DNA of 44,784 nucleotides from Thermosipho sp. (in: thermotogales) (lineage in GTDB: Bacteria; Thermotogota; Thermotogae; Thermotogales; Fervidobacteriaceae): the NCBI GenBank assembly GCA_030153605.1, contig JASKLO010000011.1, positions 1 through 44,784 of the forward strand, in the 5' to 3' direction. The notes under the pieces are model-generated. The model made no database searches. It was not told the DNA's origin and was given only the letters and a program-made list of their open reading frames with translations. This document shows positions 1-8,682 of this stretch, piece after piece. A program made the translations under genes and the position numbers. Positions within the stretch are counted from its first letter, which is position 1, and every line of letters starts with the position of its first letter.

Positions 1-1
1 G

Positions 2-205
2 TTAGTTCATGGATTAAAAGATAGAGTTGTACCTTATATTTCTTCTTTAAAAATGTATAAAAAATTGAAAGAATATAAAAATCCATCTAAATTATTGCTT
101 CACCCAAAAGGAGATCATGGCTTTGAATTTGTATTAAGAGATAGAAAAACAATAGAAATTTTGGAAAAAACTGTAGATTTTTTAAGAGGTGGTTTAGTTG
201 ATTAA
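2..205 (+). CDS. alpha/beta hydrolase, C-terminal fragment (runs in from the left edge)
   Basis: An open frame enters from the left edge and stops at a TAA at 203-205. The visible 67 residues contain LVHGLKDRVVP near the start and GDHGF near the end. This spacing fits the acid-loop and catalytic-histidine region of an alpha/beta hydrolase: the D of KDRVVP would be the acid and the H of GDHGF the histidine. The nucleophile elbow lies outside the window, so substrate cannot be judged. It overlaps the next hydrolase gene by 8 nt, so the two are probably co-transcribed and may act on related esters or lipids. The fold assignment is fairly safe; the function is unknown. Confidence 0.7.
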   Translation, partial: LVHGLKDRVVPYISSLKMYKKLKEYKNPSKLLLHPKGDHGFEFVLRDRKTIEILEKTVDFLRGGLVD

Positions 206-1193
206 TTTCGATTTTAAATATATTCCACCTGATTTTTCTTCAGGCTATATATTGAAATCAAAGAGATTTAGAATTTCTTATGTAAAATATAAAACCATGT
301 ATGAGTTTTATGAAAAAGGTACTGAAACAGTAGAAACATACATATTTGAACCCAAGAATGATGTAGCTGGGACTCTCCTTATTTTGCACGGTCTTGGTAC
401 AAATAATATTCCATTTCTATTATGGATGGGTACCCATATAGCAAATGCGGGGATACGAACTGTAATCCCTATTTTACCTGGAAATTTTACAAGAGTGCCA
501 CATAATTCTGTTAGTGGTAAGGATTATTTTTCTACTGATGTAAAAAGAGCAACAAAATTCTGGGAACATGCAGTTATTGATGTATTGAGTGTGGTTGAAT
601 TTTTAAAGAAGAATAATTTATGGCACGAAAACAATTGTTTATTTGGTTTTTGTTTGGGAGGAATGTTGAGTGTAATTTTGAATGCTATTTCTAATGATTT
701 CAAAAAAACAATTTTGATGGCGACTGGTGGAGATATAGCAACATTAGTCTGGTATTCTCCAACTTTAGCATTTATGAGAAGAGAATTTAAAAAGGGTCTT
801 GGAAAGAATTTTAAGATTAATTTAGAAAAGGAATTTATATCGATTTTCAAAGAAGATATTTTAAAATTACAAAAGTTTAATACCGTTAAAGAAATGCAGC
901 AAAGTGATATTCATCCTTTTTTAAAAGTTGATCCAGTAGCATATGCTAAATTTGTGGATCCTAAAAAAATAATTTTTATTGAAGCATTGTTTGATAAAGC
1001 TTTGCCAAAAAAAAGCAGAAAAATACTCTGGGAAGCTTTAGGGAAACCTGAGCATCACTACATTTTTTCAGGTCATGTTACTTGGCTTCCATTTCAATAT
1101 TTTTTGGCCAAGTTTATATTAAAGAAAATGAATGTAAAGGAATTTAAGAGGCAAATTAGATTGCTTGAAAAAGTTAAGTATGAAGATAAATAG
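198..1193 (+). CDS. alpha/beta hydrolase with cysteine nucleophile elbow
   Basis: A 331-aa protein starting at TTG, with an AGAGGTGG ribosome site at about 185-192. The oxyanion-side LHGLG lies at residues 63-67 and the nucleophile elbow GFCLGG at 150-155. The elbow carries cysteine where most lipases and esterases have serine. The histidine is probably that of FSGHVTW near residue 292. A G-x-C-x-G-G elbow is known from dienelactone hydrolases and from class I/III PHA synthases, and the surrounding sequence is somewhat PhaC-like. There is no signal peptide, so it is presumably cytoplasmic. The substrate is unknown. It follows another hydrolase with an 8-nt overlap and precedes a glycerophosphodiesterase, which suggests lipid or ester turnover, but that is inference from context only. 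Confidence 0.7.
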   Translation: MINFDFKYIPPDFSSGYILKSKRFRISYVKYKTMYEFYEKGTETVETYIFEPKNDVAGTLLILHGLGTNNIPFLLWMGTHIANAGIRTVIPILPGNFTRVPHNSVSGKDYFSTDVKRATKFWEHAVIDVLSVVEFLKKNNLWHENNCLFGFCLGGMLSVILNAISNDFKKTILMATGGDIATLVWYSPTLAFMRREFKKGLGKNFKINLEKEFISIFKEDILKLQKFNTVKEMQQSDIHPFLKVDPVAYAKFVDPKKIIFIEALFDKALPKKSRKILWEALGKPEHHYIFSGHVTWLPFQYFLAKFILKKMNVKEFKRQIRLLEKVKYEDK

Positions 1194-1208
1194 GAAGGGA
1201 GAAAAGGG

Positions 1209-2063
1209 GTGAAAATTCTTACTTTTCAAATTTTGTTTATCATCTCTGTTGTATTATTTGTTTTAGCTGCAAATAATATTCACTTTAAAAGAACACTTAT
1301 TTTAAATTCATACAGTCAAGAATTCCAGAAATTGAGTGAAACAAATTTTTTTGAAGGGGGAGTGAAAAAATTGTACATATTAGGTCATAGAGGATATCCA
1401 AAAAAGTATACAGAAAATACTATAGAATCATTTAAGGCAGCTATTGAATTTGGGGCAGATGGAGTTGAATTGGATGTTTGGAAAACAAAGGATGGAGAAA
1501 TAGTGGTATCTCATGATAGTAATTTGCAAAGGATTTTTGGAGTGGATTTAGAAATTAAAGAATCCACTTTAAAAGAAATTAAAGAAAAAGCTCCTGTGCC
1601 AACGCTTAAAGAGGTTTTTGAGACTATTCCTTATGGAAAAATAATAAATGTAGAAATTAAAGATGAAGAAGCCGGAGATGATGTTGTAAAGTTGGTTAAA
1701 GAGTATGGAATAAGTGAGTTTGTAATTTTTAGTTCATTTAATCATCAATTGATAAAAAAATTATCAGAGAAATATGCAGATGAAAAATTTGGTTATTTAT
1801 TTGATAAATCTCATGTTTATTTAACACTAAACGATTTAAAAACAATGTTCACACCGCAAAATATTTATAGTGCAAATCTTCCAGTACAATTATTGGATTA
1901 TGATAGTGAGCTGTTTTATAAATTAATTGATCTTTTAAAATATATGGGAAAAAAGATAGTATTGTGGACTGTAAATGATGAAAATATTTTAAAAAAAGTT
2001 CAAGTTGATTATATTATTACAGACGATGTTGAAAAGATGGTTAAAATTTTAAAAGACAAATAA
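1209..2063 (+). CDS. glycerophosphodiester phosphodiesterase, membrane-anchored
   Basis: 284 aa from a GTG start. It would hydrolyse glycerophosphodiesters to glycerol-3-phosphate and an alcohol. The family signature is clear: H60-R61-G62, E69-N70 within TENT, the metal ligands E87 and D89 in VELDVW, and H102 in SHDSN. Residues 5-21 form a hydrophobic membrane anchor, so the catalytic domain would probably face outside the cytoplasm. A second in-frame GTG at 1362 (residue 52), preceded directly by a G-rich ribosome-site-like run, would give a soluble 233-aa form beginning just before the catalytic domain. The ribosome site for the long form is GGAAGGGA at 1193-1200. It is the last gene before a strong terminator. 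Confidence 0.88.
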   Translation: MKILTFQILFIISVVLFVLAANNIHFKRTLILNSYSQEFQKLSETNFFEGGVKKLYILGHRGYPKKYTENTIESFKAAIEFGADGVELDVWKTKDGEIVVSHDSNLQRIFGVDLEIKESTLKEIKEKAPVPTLKEVFETIPYGKIINVEIKDEEAGDDVVKLVKEYGISEFVIFSSFNHQLIKKLSEKYADEKFGYLFDKSHVYLTLNDLKTMFTPQNIYSANLPVQLLDYDSELFYKLIDLLKYMGKKIVLWTVNDENILKKVQVDYIITDDVEKMVKILKDK

Positions 2064-2076
2064 TACTTTTATACAA

Positions 2077-2112
2077 AAGAAGCCAGGTTAAAACCTGGCT
2101 TCTTTTTTTTTC
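2077..2112 (+). terminator. rho-independent terminator after the phosphodiesterase gene
   Basis: A hairpin with arms AAGAAGCCAGG and CCTGGCTTCTT is followed by an uninterrupted T run at 2102-2111. It sits between convergent genes. The U-tract is strong only on the + side, so it mainly ends the + transcript, though the stem could also slow the opposing kbl transcript. Confidence 0.92.
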
Positions 2113-2124
2113 AAGTATGAATTT

Positions 2125-3306
2125 CTAAATTACACCCAATTTTTTACCAACTTTTTCGAATTTTTCAAGAGCGAAATCTAGATCTTCTTTTGTATGAACA
2201 GCACTTATCATAACTCTTATTCGAGCTTTTCCTTTTGGAACAGTTGGATAACCAATTGATTGTGCAAAAATTCCTTCTTCAAATAATTCTTTGCTAAACT
2301 GAGTAGAAAGTTTGGCATCATATAACATTACAGGTGTAATTGGTGTTTCACTTTCTCCAGTGTCGAATCCAAGTTTTTTCATTTCATTTTTGAAATAGTT
2401 GGCATTATTCCAGAGTTTTTTAACTCTTTCATCTGATTCCTGTAATATTTTTGTTGCTTCAAGAGCAGCAGCTGTATCAGCTGGTGAAAGAGGGCTACTA
2501 AACAAGAATGGTCTTGCTTTTTGTTTAAGATATTCGATTAATTCTTTTTTTCCAGCAACATACCCTCCTAAAACACCAAATGCCTTTGATAGAGTGCCAA
2601 TTTCTATATCGACTCTTCCGTGAAGATCAAAATGATCTACTATACCTCTACCATGGCTTCCAAGAACGCCTTCACCATGAGCATCATCTACCATTACCAT
2701 TGCATTATATTTTTCTGCAAGTTCAACAATTTCTGGAAGAGGTGCCAAATCTCCATCCATACTAAACACACCATCAGTAATAATTAATTTTCTTCTTGCT
2801 CCCATTTCATTTGCTTCTTTTAGTTTTTCTTCTAAATCTTTAATATCGCGATGTTTCCAAACAAATCTTTTAGCTTTTGAAAGTCTTACGCCATCTATTA
2901 TACTTGCATGGTTTAATTCATCTGACAAAATAGCATCTTCTTCGTTAGTAATTGCAGGAATTACTGCTTGGTTTGCGACAAAACCAGATTGTAAAAATAA
3001 AGTAGCTTCGACCTTTTTAAATTTTGCTAATGTTTCTTCCAGCTCCTCGTGTATTGAAAAAGTACCTGCTATTGTTCTAACAGCACCAGGTCCAACACCC
3101 CATTTATTAATTGCATCGATGGCTGCTTTTTTAAGTCTTTCTTCATTTGCAAATCCAAGGTAATTGTTGGAACAAAGATTTAGAACTTTTTTCCCTTTTA
3201 TAACTAACCATGAACCTTGTGGAGATTCCAAAGTTCTTATGTATGTATACAAACCTTGTTCTTTTAAGTTTTCAAGTTCTTTTGCAAAAATATTATAATC
3301 AAACAT
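2125..3306 (-). CDS. kbl: glycine C-acetyltransferase (2-amino-3-ketobutyrate CoA ligase)
   Basis: 393 aa, the usual family length. This PLP enzyme cleaves 2-amino-3-ketobutyrate with CoA to glycine and acetyl-CoA, the second step of threonine catabolism. It belongs to the alpha-oxoamine synthase family. The lysine that forms the Schiff base is K241 in GTLSKAFG. The PLP-ring aspartate and histidine are in [11 protein letters not shown] (about 206-216), and the substrate-end motif NNYLGF is at 47-52. It lies 11 nt downstream of tdh on the same strand with a GGGGGTGA ribosome site, so the two steps are co-expressed and the unstable ketobutyrate is handed on directly. Related 8-amino-7-oxononanoate synthase is an alternative, but the tdh neighbour and overall match favour kbl. 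Confidence 0.95.
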   Translation of the reverse strand: MFDYNIFAKELENLKEQGLYTYIRTLESPQGSWLVIKGKKVLNLCSNNYLGFANEERLKKAAIDAINKWGVGPGAVRTIAGTFSIHEELEETLAKFKKVEATLFLQSGFVANQAVIPAITNEEDAILSDELNHASIIDGVRLSKAKRFVWKHRDIKDLEEKLKEANEMGARRKLIITDGVFSMDGDLAPLPEIVELAEKYNAMVMVDDAHGEGVLGSHGRGIVDHFDLHGRVDIEIGTLSKAFGVLGGYVAGKKELIEYLKQKARPFLFSSPLSPADTAAALEATKILQESDERVKKLWNNANYFKNEMKKLGFDTGESETPITPVMLYDAKLSTQFSKELFEEGIFAQSIGYPTVPKGKARIRVMISAVHTKEDLDFALEKFEKVGKKLGVI

Positions 3307-3317
3307 AATTTCACCCC

Positions 3318-4349
3318 CTAATCAAAATTTAAAACGACCTTTCCACATTGTTTATTAATCATTAATTCAAATCCTTTTTCCCATTGTTCAAATGGTAATA
3401 CATGGGTTACTACTTTTGATAAATCAACTTTTTTACTCTTAAGAAGTTCATCGGCTATTTTCCAAGTGTCAAACATTTTCCTTCCAGTAATTCCATAAAT
3501 AGTAATACCTCTCATAATTACAAGTGAATCTAAGTTGATATCTATATTTCCACCAAAAATACCTAAAAGTGAAGCAACTCCACCCATAGTTACACATTTA
3601 AGTCCATCTTCTAAAGCTTTTTTATTCCCACTCATTTCAAGTAAAATATCTACACCGTCTGGAGAAATAGTATATACAGATTTTACAAGGTCTTGTTCCA
3701 TAGGATTTATAACAACATCTGCTCCGTTATCTTTAGCCATTTTTATTCTTAAAGGATCGACTTCACTCGAAATTATTAAACTAGCTCCCGCTGCTTTAGC
3801 AACTTGAATTGCCATTAAACCTATAGGTCCAGCACCAGTAATCAAAACTTTTTTTCCAGTTAAATCAGTAACAAATGCAGTATGAATTGCATTTCCAAAT
3901 GGTTCCATTACTGATGCAAAATCTAGAGGGATTTCAGGAGAAAATTTCCACAAAACAGTTTCAGGAATAACTGCATATTCTGTGAAAACTCCATTTCTAT
4001 CTACACCTAAAATTTCGAGATTTTTACATACATGCATTCTTCCAGTTTTACATTGAACACAATGTTCACATGGAATATGTGTTTCAGCAGAAACCAAATC
4101 TCCAACTTTTACCTGTGTTACTGCACTTCCAATTTCAACTACTTCACCAGCCATTTCGTGCCCAACAATTAAAGGTGGATTAATCCTTGATTGAGACCAT
4201 TCATCCCATTTATAAATATGAACATCAGTTCCACAGATAGAAGCTCGCCTAATTTTTACTAAAACTTCTCTAGGGCCTAATTTTTCTGGTTTTTTAACAT
4301 CACTTAATTCAAGACCAGGGCCTGGCTTGCTTTTAATAATGGCTTTCAT
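3318..4349 (-). CDS. tdh: L-threonine 3-dehydrogenase, zinc-dependent
   Basis: 343 aa. It oxidises L-threonine to 2-amino-3-ketobutyrate with NAD+. It is a medium-chain dehydrogenase: the catalytic zinc site is C39, H64 and E65 (motifs SICGTDVH and GHEMAGE), the structural zinc site is C94, C97, C100 and C108, and the Rossmann nucleotide loop is GAGPIG near residue 173. The sequence [12 protein letters not shown] is characteristic of Tdh rather than general alcohol dehydrogenases. The ATG is preceded by AAGGAGG at good spacing. It is the first gene of the tdh-kbl operon, driven by a promoter about 35-60 nt upstream. The cytoplasmic location follows from the lack of any leader. Confidence 0.95.
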   Translation of the reverse strand: MKAIIKSKPGPGLELSDVKKPEKLGPREVLVKIRRASICGTDVHIYKWDEWSQSRINPPLIVGHEMAGEVVEIGSAVTQVKVGDLVSAETHIPCEHCVQCKTGRMHVCKNLEILGVDRNGVFTEYAVIPETVLWKFSPEIPLDFASVMEPFGNAIHTAFVTDLTGKKVLITGAGPIGLMAIQVAKAAGASLIISSEVDPLRIKMAKDNGADVVINPMEQDLVKSVYTISPDGVDILLEMSGNKKALEDGLKCVTMGGVASLLGIFGGNIDINLDSLVIMRGITIYGITGRKMFDTWKIADELLKSKKVDLSKVVTHVLPFEQWEKGFELMINKQCGKVVLNFD

Positions 4350-4382
4350 TTTAAGCCTCCTTCCAAGAGTGCTTGCAAACTA

Positions 4383-4411
4383 ATTATATAATGTTTGAAG
4401 TTTTTAGTAAA
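4383..4411 (-). promoter_or_regulatory. promoter of tdh-kbl
   Basis: On the minus strand a -35 box TTTACT (4406-4411) and a perfect -10 TATAAT (4383-4388) are separated by 17 nt. Transcription would begin about 25-30 nt before the tdh ATG. No operator-like repeat was seen. Confidence 0.7.
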
Positions 4412-4550
4412 ACAACGTAAAATCTATTTATAAAAGACTAAGAAGTTTTAATGTTAATTAAAGAAACTAAAAACTTGAAATTTAATTTTTCTTATTTTTC
4501 CTTAGAAAGATTTTTCCTATAGCAAATAATAACAAACCATACAAAAACAT

Positions 4551-5822
4551 TTATGCTAAGCCATATAAATTGAAAACATTTTTTCCACTAGAAATAGATA
4601 GGGCTGGTAAATTAAGGATAGCAATCAAAGGAATACCTATAGCCATTGAAATTCCACTTCCGAAAACTAGATTTTCCGCTGCTCCAGATTCTAATGCAGG
4701 GTCAACTTCCCTTAATAAAGCCATACCAGTAGAAATAGTTCCAGTTAACATACCAAAAAAGGCTATTCTGTTTTCAACTTCATTTTTAACAAATATTCTT
4801 TTGGTAAGCGTCATTACAAAGAAGTATGTTAGAATTCCTCCAGCAAATGTAATAACGAAGATTCCCCAAAACTCTTTTTGAATTTTTGCTAAAACCACAG
4901 CACTTATTGAAGCAGTTACCATAAAATCGAAAACAAGACCTGCTACCCTTTGAAGAAGGAAATTATTTAAGTAATTTTCTTTTGCAATATTTTTTTCTTT
5001 TAATTTATCGTAAATTTTTCTAAAGGCCATAGCGATAATTGCACCAATAACAAAATGAAAACCCCATAAAACGGTTGAAAAGGTATGTCCTAGATTTCCT
5101 AATGGGGCTAACACGTATTCTATAAATTTTAAAAATAAGAATGTAATGGCATAAACAATTCCAATAATTACCATTTGAATTGTCATACCATCCATATCTG
5201 AAAATTCGTAATCTTTGACTTCTATTACTTTCTTTTCAACGTGTGTTATCAAATGAGTTTTTTTCCATTTGGACAGTAACCAATTTAAAATTATTAATCC
5301 ACCTATTGTTGCCCAACCAAAACCTGCAGCAGCAATTGCAAGACCAACTGAACTACCACTATGAAGACCAAGTATTTCCCATTGATGACCAATAGAATAT
5401 GCTTGACCAGGTCCTTGACCAAATCCCAATGGAAGTATAAAACCGATTGCAGGTGAGAAATCTTTGTCAAAAATATTTACTATGAAACCTAAAGAAACAC
5501 CTAAAATGCCTTGGAAAAGATATGTCCCAACTATTATTAAACCTGCCCCCAAATAACTTTTTTGGTTATTTTTGTTTGCCTTTCTTAAGGCTAAAGCTAT
5601 AAAACCAATGGCCATAAGGTGATAAATAATTTTTCCTAAAAATTCAACGTCGATTTTTACTAAATTAAGTAGATTTGGTCCCAACAAAAAACCTAAAAAT
5701 CCAGCTAAAATTGAATTAGGAATGATGATTTTTCTCAAAAGAGGAATAAATCTTTTTAGAAGTATAGCTAATGCAAATAAAATAGAAATCATAAAAAAAG
5801 TATTAACCGTTGCTGTGAACAT
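4551..5822 (-). CDS. ESS/GltS-like sodium:carboxylate (glutamate) symporter family protein
   Basis: 423 aa with about ten to twelve hydrophobic helices spread over the whole length, so an integral membrane protein. The segment PLGFGQGPGQAYSIGHQWE near residue 130 lies in a glycine-rich re-entrant region where GltS-type glutamate/sodium symporters carry their conserved loop. A second glycine-rich pair in the C-terminal half (FGMLTGTISTGMALLRE) is the expected inverted-repeat counterpart. This supports the ESS (glutamate:Na+ symporter) family, but the substrate could be another amino or carboxylic acid. It starts at an ATG with GAGGAGG about 8 nt upstream. The last codons of the plsC zinc-ribbon remnant overlap this start by 20 nt, so the two belong to one transcription unit. 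No terminator was recognised after it. Confidence 0.6.
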   Translation of the reverse strand: MFTATVNTFFMISILFALAILLKRFIPLLRKIIIPNSILAGFLGFLLGPNLLNLVKIDVEFLGKIIYHLMAIGFIALALRKANKNNQKSYLGAGLIIVGTYLFQGILGVSLGFIVNIFDKDFSPAIGFILPLGFGQGPGQAYSIGHQWEILGLHSGSSVGLAIAAAGFGWATIGGLIILNWLLSKWKKTHLITHVEKKVIEVKDYEFSDMDGMTIQMVIIGIVYAITFLFLKFIEYVLAPLGNLGHTFSTVLWGFHFVIGAIIAMAFRKIYDKLKEKNIAKENYLNNFLLQRVAGLVFDFMVTASISAVVLAKIQKEFWGIFVITFAGGILTYFFVMTLTKRIFVKNEVENRIAFFGMLTGTISTGMALLREVDPALESGAAENLVFGSGISMAIGIPLIAILNLPALSISSGKNVFNLYGLA

Positions 5823-6312
5823 GTAGATGCCTCCTCAATATATAATATAAAAGCAAACTATCATTTTCAGTTTTAATCCGAATAACTTTATTACCTTCAT
5901 AAATAAGTTCAGTAAATCTTTTTAAAAAAGTAGTAACTCCTTTTATCTTGTTGATTTCAAGTAAAAAATCATCAATTTTTAATCCAGTTTCAGAAATTAA
6001 TAAACTTCCTCTTTTTACGAATTTTAATTTTGTAGTATTTTTATCTCTAACTATAACTTTTGCTTTATGTATTGAACGTATATTTTTATAATAACCATCA
6101 AGAAAAGAAACTTGTTCTTTTAAAATATTATCAATTCTTTTGCCGTTTAAAAATCCATAATCATCAATTTCATACTTTTCACCACAATTACTACATATCG
6201 CTTTATCTCCATTACTTTTAATGCTTCTAAAAGTTTTACAATTTGGACAAAACCATAGAATTCTTTCTATTCCGCTTGCTTTATTTTTCCCTTTGAAAAT
6301 TATTTTTTCTTT
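5803..6312 (-). pseudogene. orphaned C-terminal zinc-ribbon domain of plsC, separated by an in-frame TAA
   Basis: Directly after the TAA that ends the plsC frame (6313-6315), the same frame stays open for 169 codons to a TAA at 5803-5805. It contains no ATG or GTG, and its only TTG comes near the far end, so it has no plausible start of its own. The translation begins KEKIIFKGKNKASGIERI, then has a four-cysteine zinc ribbon, CPNC at about codons 26-29 and CSNCG at about 44-48, followed by a roughly 110-residue mixed alpha/beta tail. Many PlsC-family proteins carry exactly this kind of ribbon after an EWDWQ-like end. The simplest reading is one ancestral protein of about 354 aa broken by a single substitution, for example GAA to TAA. 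Readthrough or a sequencing error would restore it. Confidence 0.75.
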
Positions 6313-6867
6313 TTATTGCCAATCCCATTCATTGTGTTTAATGAACTCCAAGGCACTTGAATCATTAAATTCTTTTACTTCTAAAATTATTTTACCTCTT
6401 CTTCCGTAATTAGCCCATCTTGGATGAGAAAGATATCCTCCTTTTATTTTTACAGCCACAATTTTTGTTTTAATCTTATCAAGAAGTTTATCGGTTCCTT
6501 TAGGAACTTCTTGAAATGTACCATCCCAAGTAACTGAACCTTCAGGAAAAATTCCTACAACTTTTCCTTCTTTTAAGTCACCTAATATTCTTCTAATTGT
6601 ATTTACATCTGGGACTCCTTTTTGTTTAGGAATAAGGTTTAATGATTTCAAAATTGGCCCAATTATTGGCCGTTTAAAAGTTCCTTTAGCAACTACCCAA
6701 CTTATAGGTTTGTCTAAAAATGTACTTACAAAAAAGGGATCAAAATTATGGGTATGATTAGCAATTAATAGATATGGGGGTTCAGGGAATTTTCCATGGA
6801 GTTCAAGATTATAGTATTTCTTTACAAAAGGAGCTAGAATCGGTCTTAAGTACCATAAAAAATGCAT
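6313..6867 (-). CDS. plsC: 1-acyl-sn-glycerol-3-phosphate acyltransferase-like (PlsC family), truncated
   Basis: 184 aa as read to the first stop. It would transfer an acyl chain to lysophosphatidic acid during phospholipid synthesis at the membrane. Motif I is NHTHNFD (H-x4-D) near residue 37. The acceptor-side motif is FKRPIIGPILKSLNLI, and motif III FPEGS lies near residue 110. The acyltransferase core therefore looks complete, but the frame continues past the TAA into a zinc-ribbon domain, so the protein seems to have lost its C-terminal half. The start has GGAGGGAT upstream and an extended -10 promoter. It is divergent from the MATE gene with only 76 nt between start codons. The truncated product may still be active. 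Confidence 0.8.
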   Translation of the reverse strand: MHFLWYLRPILAPFVKKYYNLELHGKFPEPPYLLIANHTHNFDPFFVSTFLDKPISWVVAKGTFKRPIIGPILKSLNLIPKQKGVPDVNTIRRILGDLKEGKVVGIFPEGSVTWDGTFQEVPKGTDKLLDKIKTKIVAVKIKGGYLSHPRWANYGRRGKIILEVKEFNDSSALEFIKHNEWDWQ

Positions 6868-6899
6868 ATAATCCCTCCAATTAATTTTATCACTTGAAA

Positions 6900-6908
6900 A
6901 TTATATCA
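6900..6908 (-). promoter_or_regulatory. extended -10 promoter of plsC
   Basis: The minus strand reads TGATATAAT, a TGn-extended consensus -10, about 33 nt before the plsC ATG. No convincing -35 box is present at 16-18 nt. It lies back-to-back with the MATE promoter. Confidence 0.6.
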
Positions 6909-6917
6909 TATTTGTGA

Positions 6918-6926
6918 TGTTATAAT
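6918..6926 (+). promoter_or_regulatory. extended -10 promoter of the MATE gene
   Basis: TGTTATAAT is a TGn-extended consensus -10 18 nt before the ATG. GGGAGGTG at 6932-6939 is the ribosome site, so the 5' leader must be only about 10-12 nt long. A TTGAAA at 6894-6899 is 21 nt away, too far for a normal -35. Confidence 0.6.
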
Positions 6927-6943
6927 ATCTTGGGAGGTGTTTT

Positions 6944-8308
6944 ATGCCAGCAAAAGATCTAACAAAAGGAAATATAATAAAACAAATTTTAATAATGGGT
7001 TTACCTACTGCCATAGGTTTTTCTTTCCAAATGTTTTATGATATAGTAGATCTTTTTTGGATAGGGAGAATATCATCGAAAGCAATAGCTGGAGTTGGAA
7101 TTTTTTCAACAGTTTTCTGGGTTGTTGAGGCTTTAAATGAAATTATTGGAGTAAGCTCTATTTCGTTAATTTCTCAAAGTTTTGGAAAGAAAGACTTCAA
7201 AAGAACAAATTTAGCTATTGAACAAACTATAACATTTAAATTTTTAGTAGCATTATTGGGAAGTTTTTTACTTTTAATTTTCTTAAAGCCAATTTTACTT
7301 TTATTTTCAGACGATGTTGAAGTAATACAACTTGGTCTTGATTATGGATATATTAGAATATTTTTTCTTCCTATTATGTTTTCCTCTTATTCAGTAAATA
7401 CAGCTTTGAGAAGTATAGGAGATTCAAAAACTCCTATGAATTTAATGATATTTTCTAGTGTTTTGAATATAATTTTAGATCCCATTTTTATGTTTAAAAA
7501 AGTTCCAATTTTTGGTTTCAATGGTTTAAAATTGGGAGTTTCTGGTGCGGCATGGGCAACCATTATTTCTCAATCTGTTGCGTTTTTGATAGGTTTTTAT
7601 TTTTTGTTTAGTGGAATTGAAAATATTAAACCTTCAATTAAAGGTTTATTTAAACTCAATCTTGAAATTGATAAAAAACTAATAACTATAGGTTTACCTA
7701 ATGGTTTTGAAGTTTTTATGAGAAATATGTCTGCGACAATAATTCTTTATTTTATTTCAAGATATGGTACTAAAGCAGTTTCTGCTTATACAATAGGAGG
7801 TAGAATTTTTGGTTTTGTATTCATGCCGATTGTTGGGCTTTTAATGGGAGGATCTGCTATAATAGGGCAAACATTGGGGGCTGAAAAAGTAGAACGAGCA
7901 AAAAAAGTTGCAAGGGTTTCTGGATGGATGACAGCAATTTTAACTTTAATTTTTGTAATTATTTTTGTAATATTTGCTCCTGAATTGATGAGTTTATTTA
8001 CAAATGATAGTGAGATAATAGAAATCGGTGTTTTATTTTTGAGATATAGTGTTTTGGGATTAGTTTTTCTTGGATATGGTATTGGTATAAGTATAGCATT
8101 TACTGGTTCAGGATACAATTTACCTTATTTTTTCATGAGCCTTTTTTCAAGATGGTTTGTTCAAATTCCCTTGATGTATATTTTCACTTATTTGTTTAAA
8201 TTATCTATAATTTGGATCTGGTTATCGTTTGCATTTGGAGATATTGCTGAGTTTCTAATAGCTGTTTATTTTTACAAAAAAGGAAAATGGGAATATAAAA
8301 GAGTTTAA
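6944..8308 (+). CDS. MATE family multidrug/organic cation efflux transporter
   Basis: 454 aa with about twelve transmembrane segments in two homologous halves. The start, GNIIKQILIMGLPTAIGF followed by MFYDIVDLFWIGR, is typical of the first two MATE helices. The conserved LRSIGDSKTPM loop appears in the first half near residue 158, and the equivalent FTGSGYN in the second half near residue 388. It would export cationic drugs or metabolites using a sodium or proton gradient. The family is clear but the substrate and coupling ion are not. It is a single-gene unit, with an extended -10 promoter close to its start and a hairpin terminator about 250 nt downstream. Confidence 0.9.
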   Translation: MPAKDLTKGNIIKQILIMGLPTAIGFSFQMFYDIVDLFWIGRISSKAIAGVGIFSTVFWVVEALNEIIGVSSISLISQSFGKKDFKRTNLAIEQTITFKFLVALLGSFLLLIFLKPILLLFSDDVEVIQLGLDYGYIRIFFLPIMFSSYSVNTALRSIGDSKTPMNLMIFSSVLNIILDPIFMFKKVPIFGFNGLKLGVSGAAWATIISQSVAFLIGFYFLFSGIENIKPSIKGLFKLNLEIDKKLITIGLPNGFEVFMRNMSATIILYFISRYGTKAVSAYTIGGRIFGFVFMPIVGLLMGGSAIIGQTLGAEKVERAKKVARVSGWMTAILTLIFVIIFVIFAPELMSLFTNDSEIIEIGVLFLRYSVLGLVFLGYGIGISIAFTGSGYNLPYFFMSLFSRWFVQIPLMYIFTYLFKLSIIWIWLSFAFGDIAEFLIAVYFYKKGKWEYKRV

Positions 8309-8652
8309 GAGGTGTATTGTTTTCAAATAAGCAAGATTGAATATTTAACTAAAAAATTTAAAATGTGTGTTTTTGTTATTGTAATTGCAAAGACGTATAT
8401 CAATAAGATTTTAATTTTCACAATAAAAAAACAACAAATAATGAAATTTACTTTTTTTTTTACTTTTTTAAAATATTTTCAATTTCATACCTTTCAAGAT
8501 TTGTAATTCAAAATATCATTATGGATACTTTAAATTATGTATTAAATAAGAAACTACAAACTGGAGAACTTTCTCCAGTTTTTTATTTAGAGAAATAAAT
8601 GAAATCTCAGGGAGTTTTAGTTAATATTTTGTGATATTAAAGTTATGAAAAT
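8309..8652 (+). other. non-coding gap after the MATE gene
   Basis: About 340 nt of very AT-rich DNA without a credible gene. A 64-codon frame from a GTG at 8312 has only homopolymer-driven composition and I do not accept it. The stretch holds the terminator at 8558-8584 and ends at the promoter of the SIR2 operon. Confidence 0.6.
8558..8584 (+). terminator. rho-independent terminator upstream of the SIR2 island
   Basis: Arms AAACTGGAGAA (8558-8568) and TTCTCCAGTTT (8571-8581) form a near-perfect palindrome followed by a short T run. It isolates the MATE transcript from the following island. Confidence 0.85.
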
Positions 8653-8682
8653 TTGACATAGATAAAATAAAAATGGTAAAAT
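8653..8682 (+). promoter_or_regulatory. strong promoter of the SIR2-ABC ATPase operon
   Basis: A perfect -35 TTGACA (8653-8658), an 18-nt spacer, and -10 TAAAAT (8677-8682) extended by an upstream TG. It is one of the two best -35/-10 pairs in the window. Transcription would start near 8690, roughly 310 nt before the SIR2 start, which implies a long leader. Confidence 0.7.

Noticed and set aside
8312-8506. 64-codon plus-strand frame after the MATE gene
   Set aside because: The GTG lies inside a ribosome-site-like run, the product is Phe/Ile/Lys homopolymer-like, and the region ends in a MATE-side terminator.
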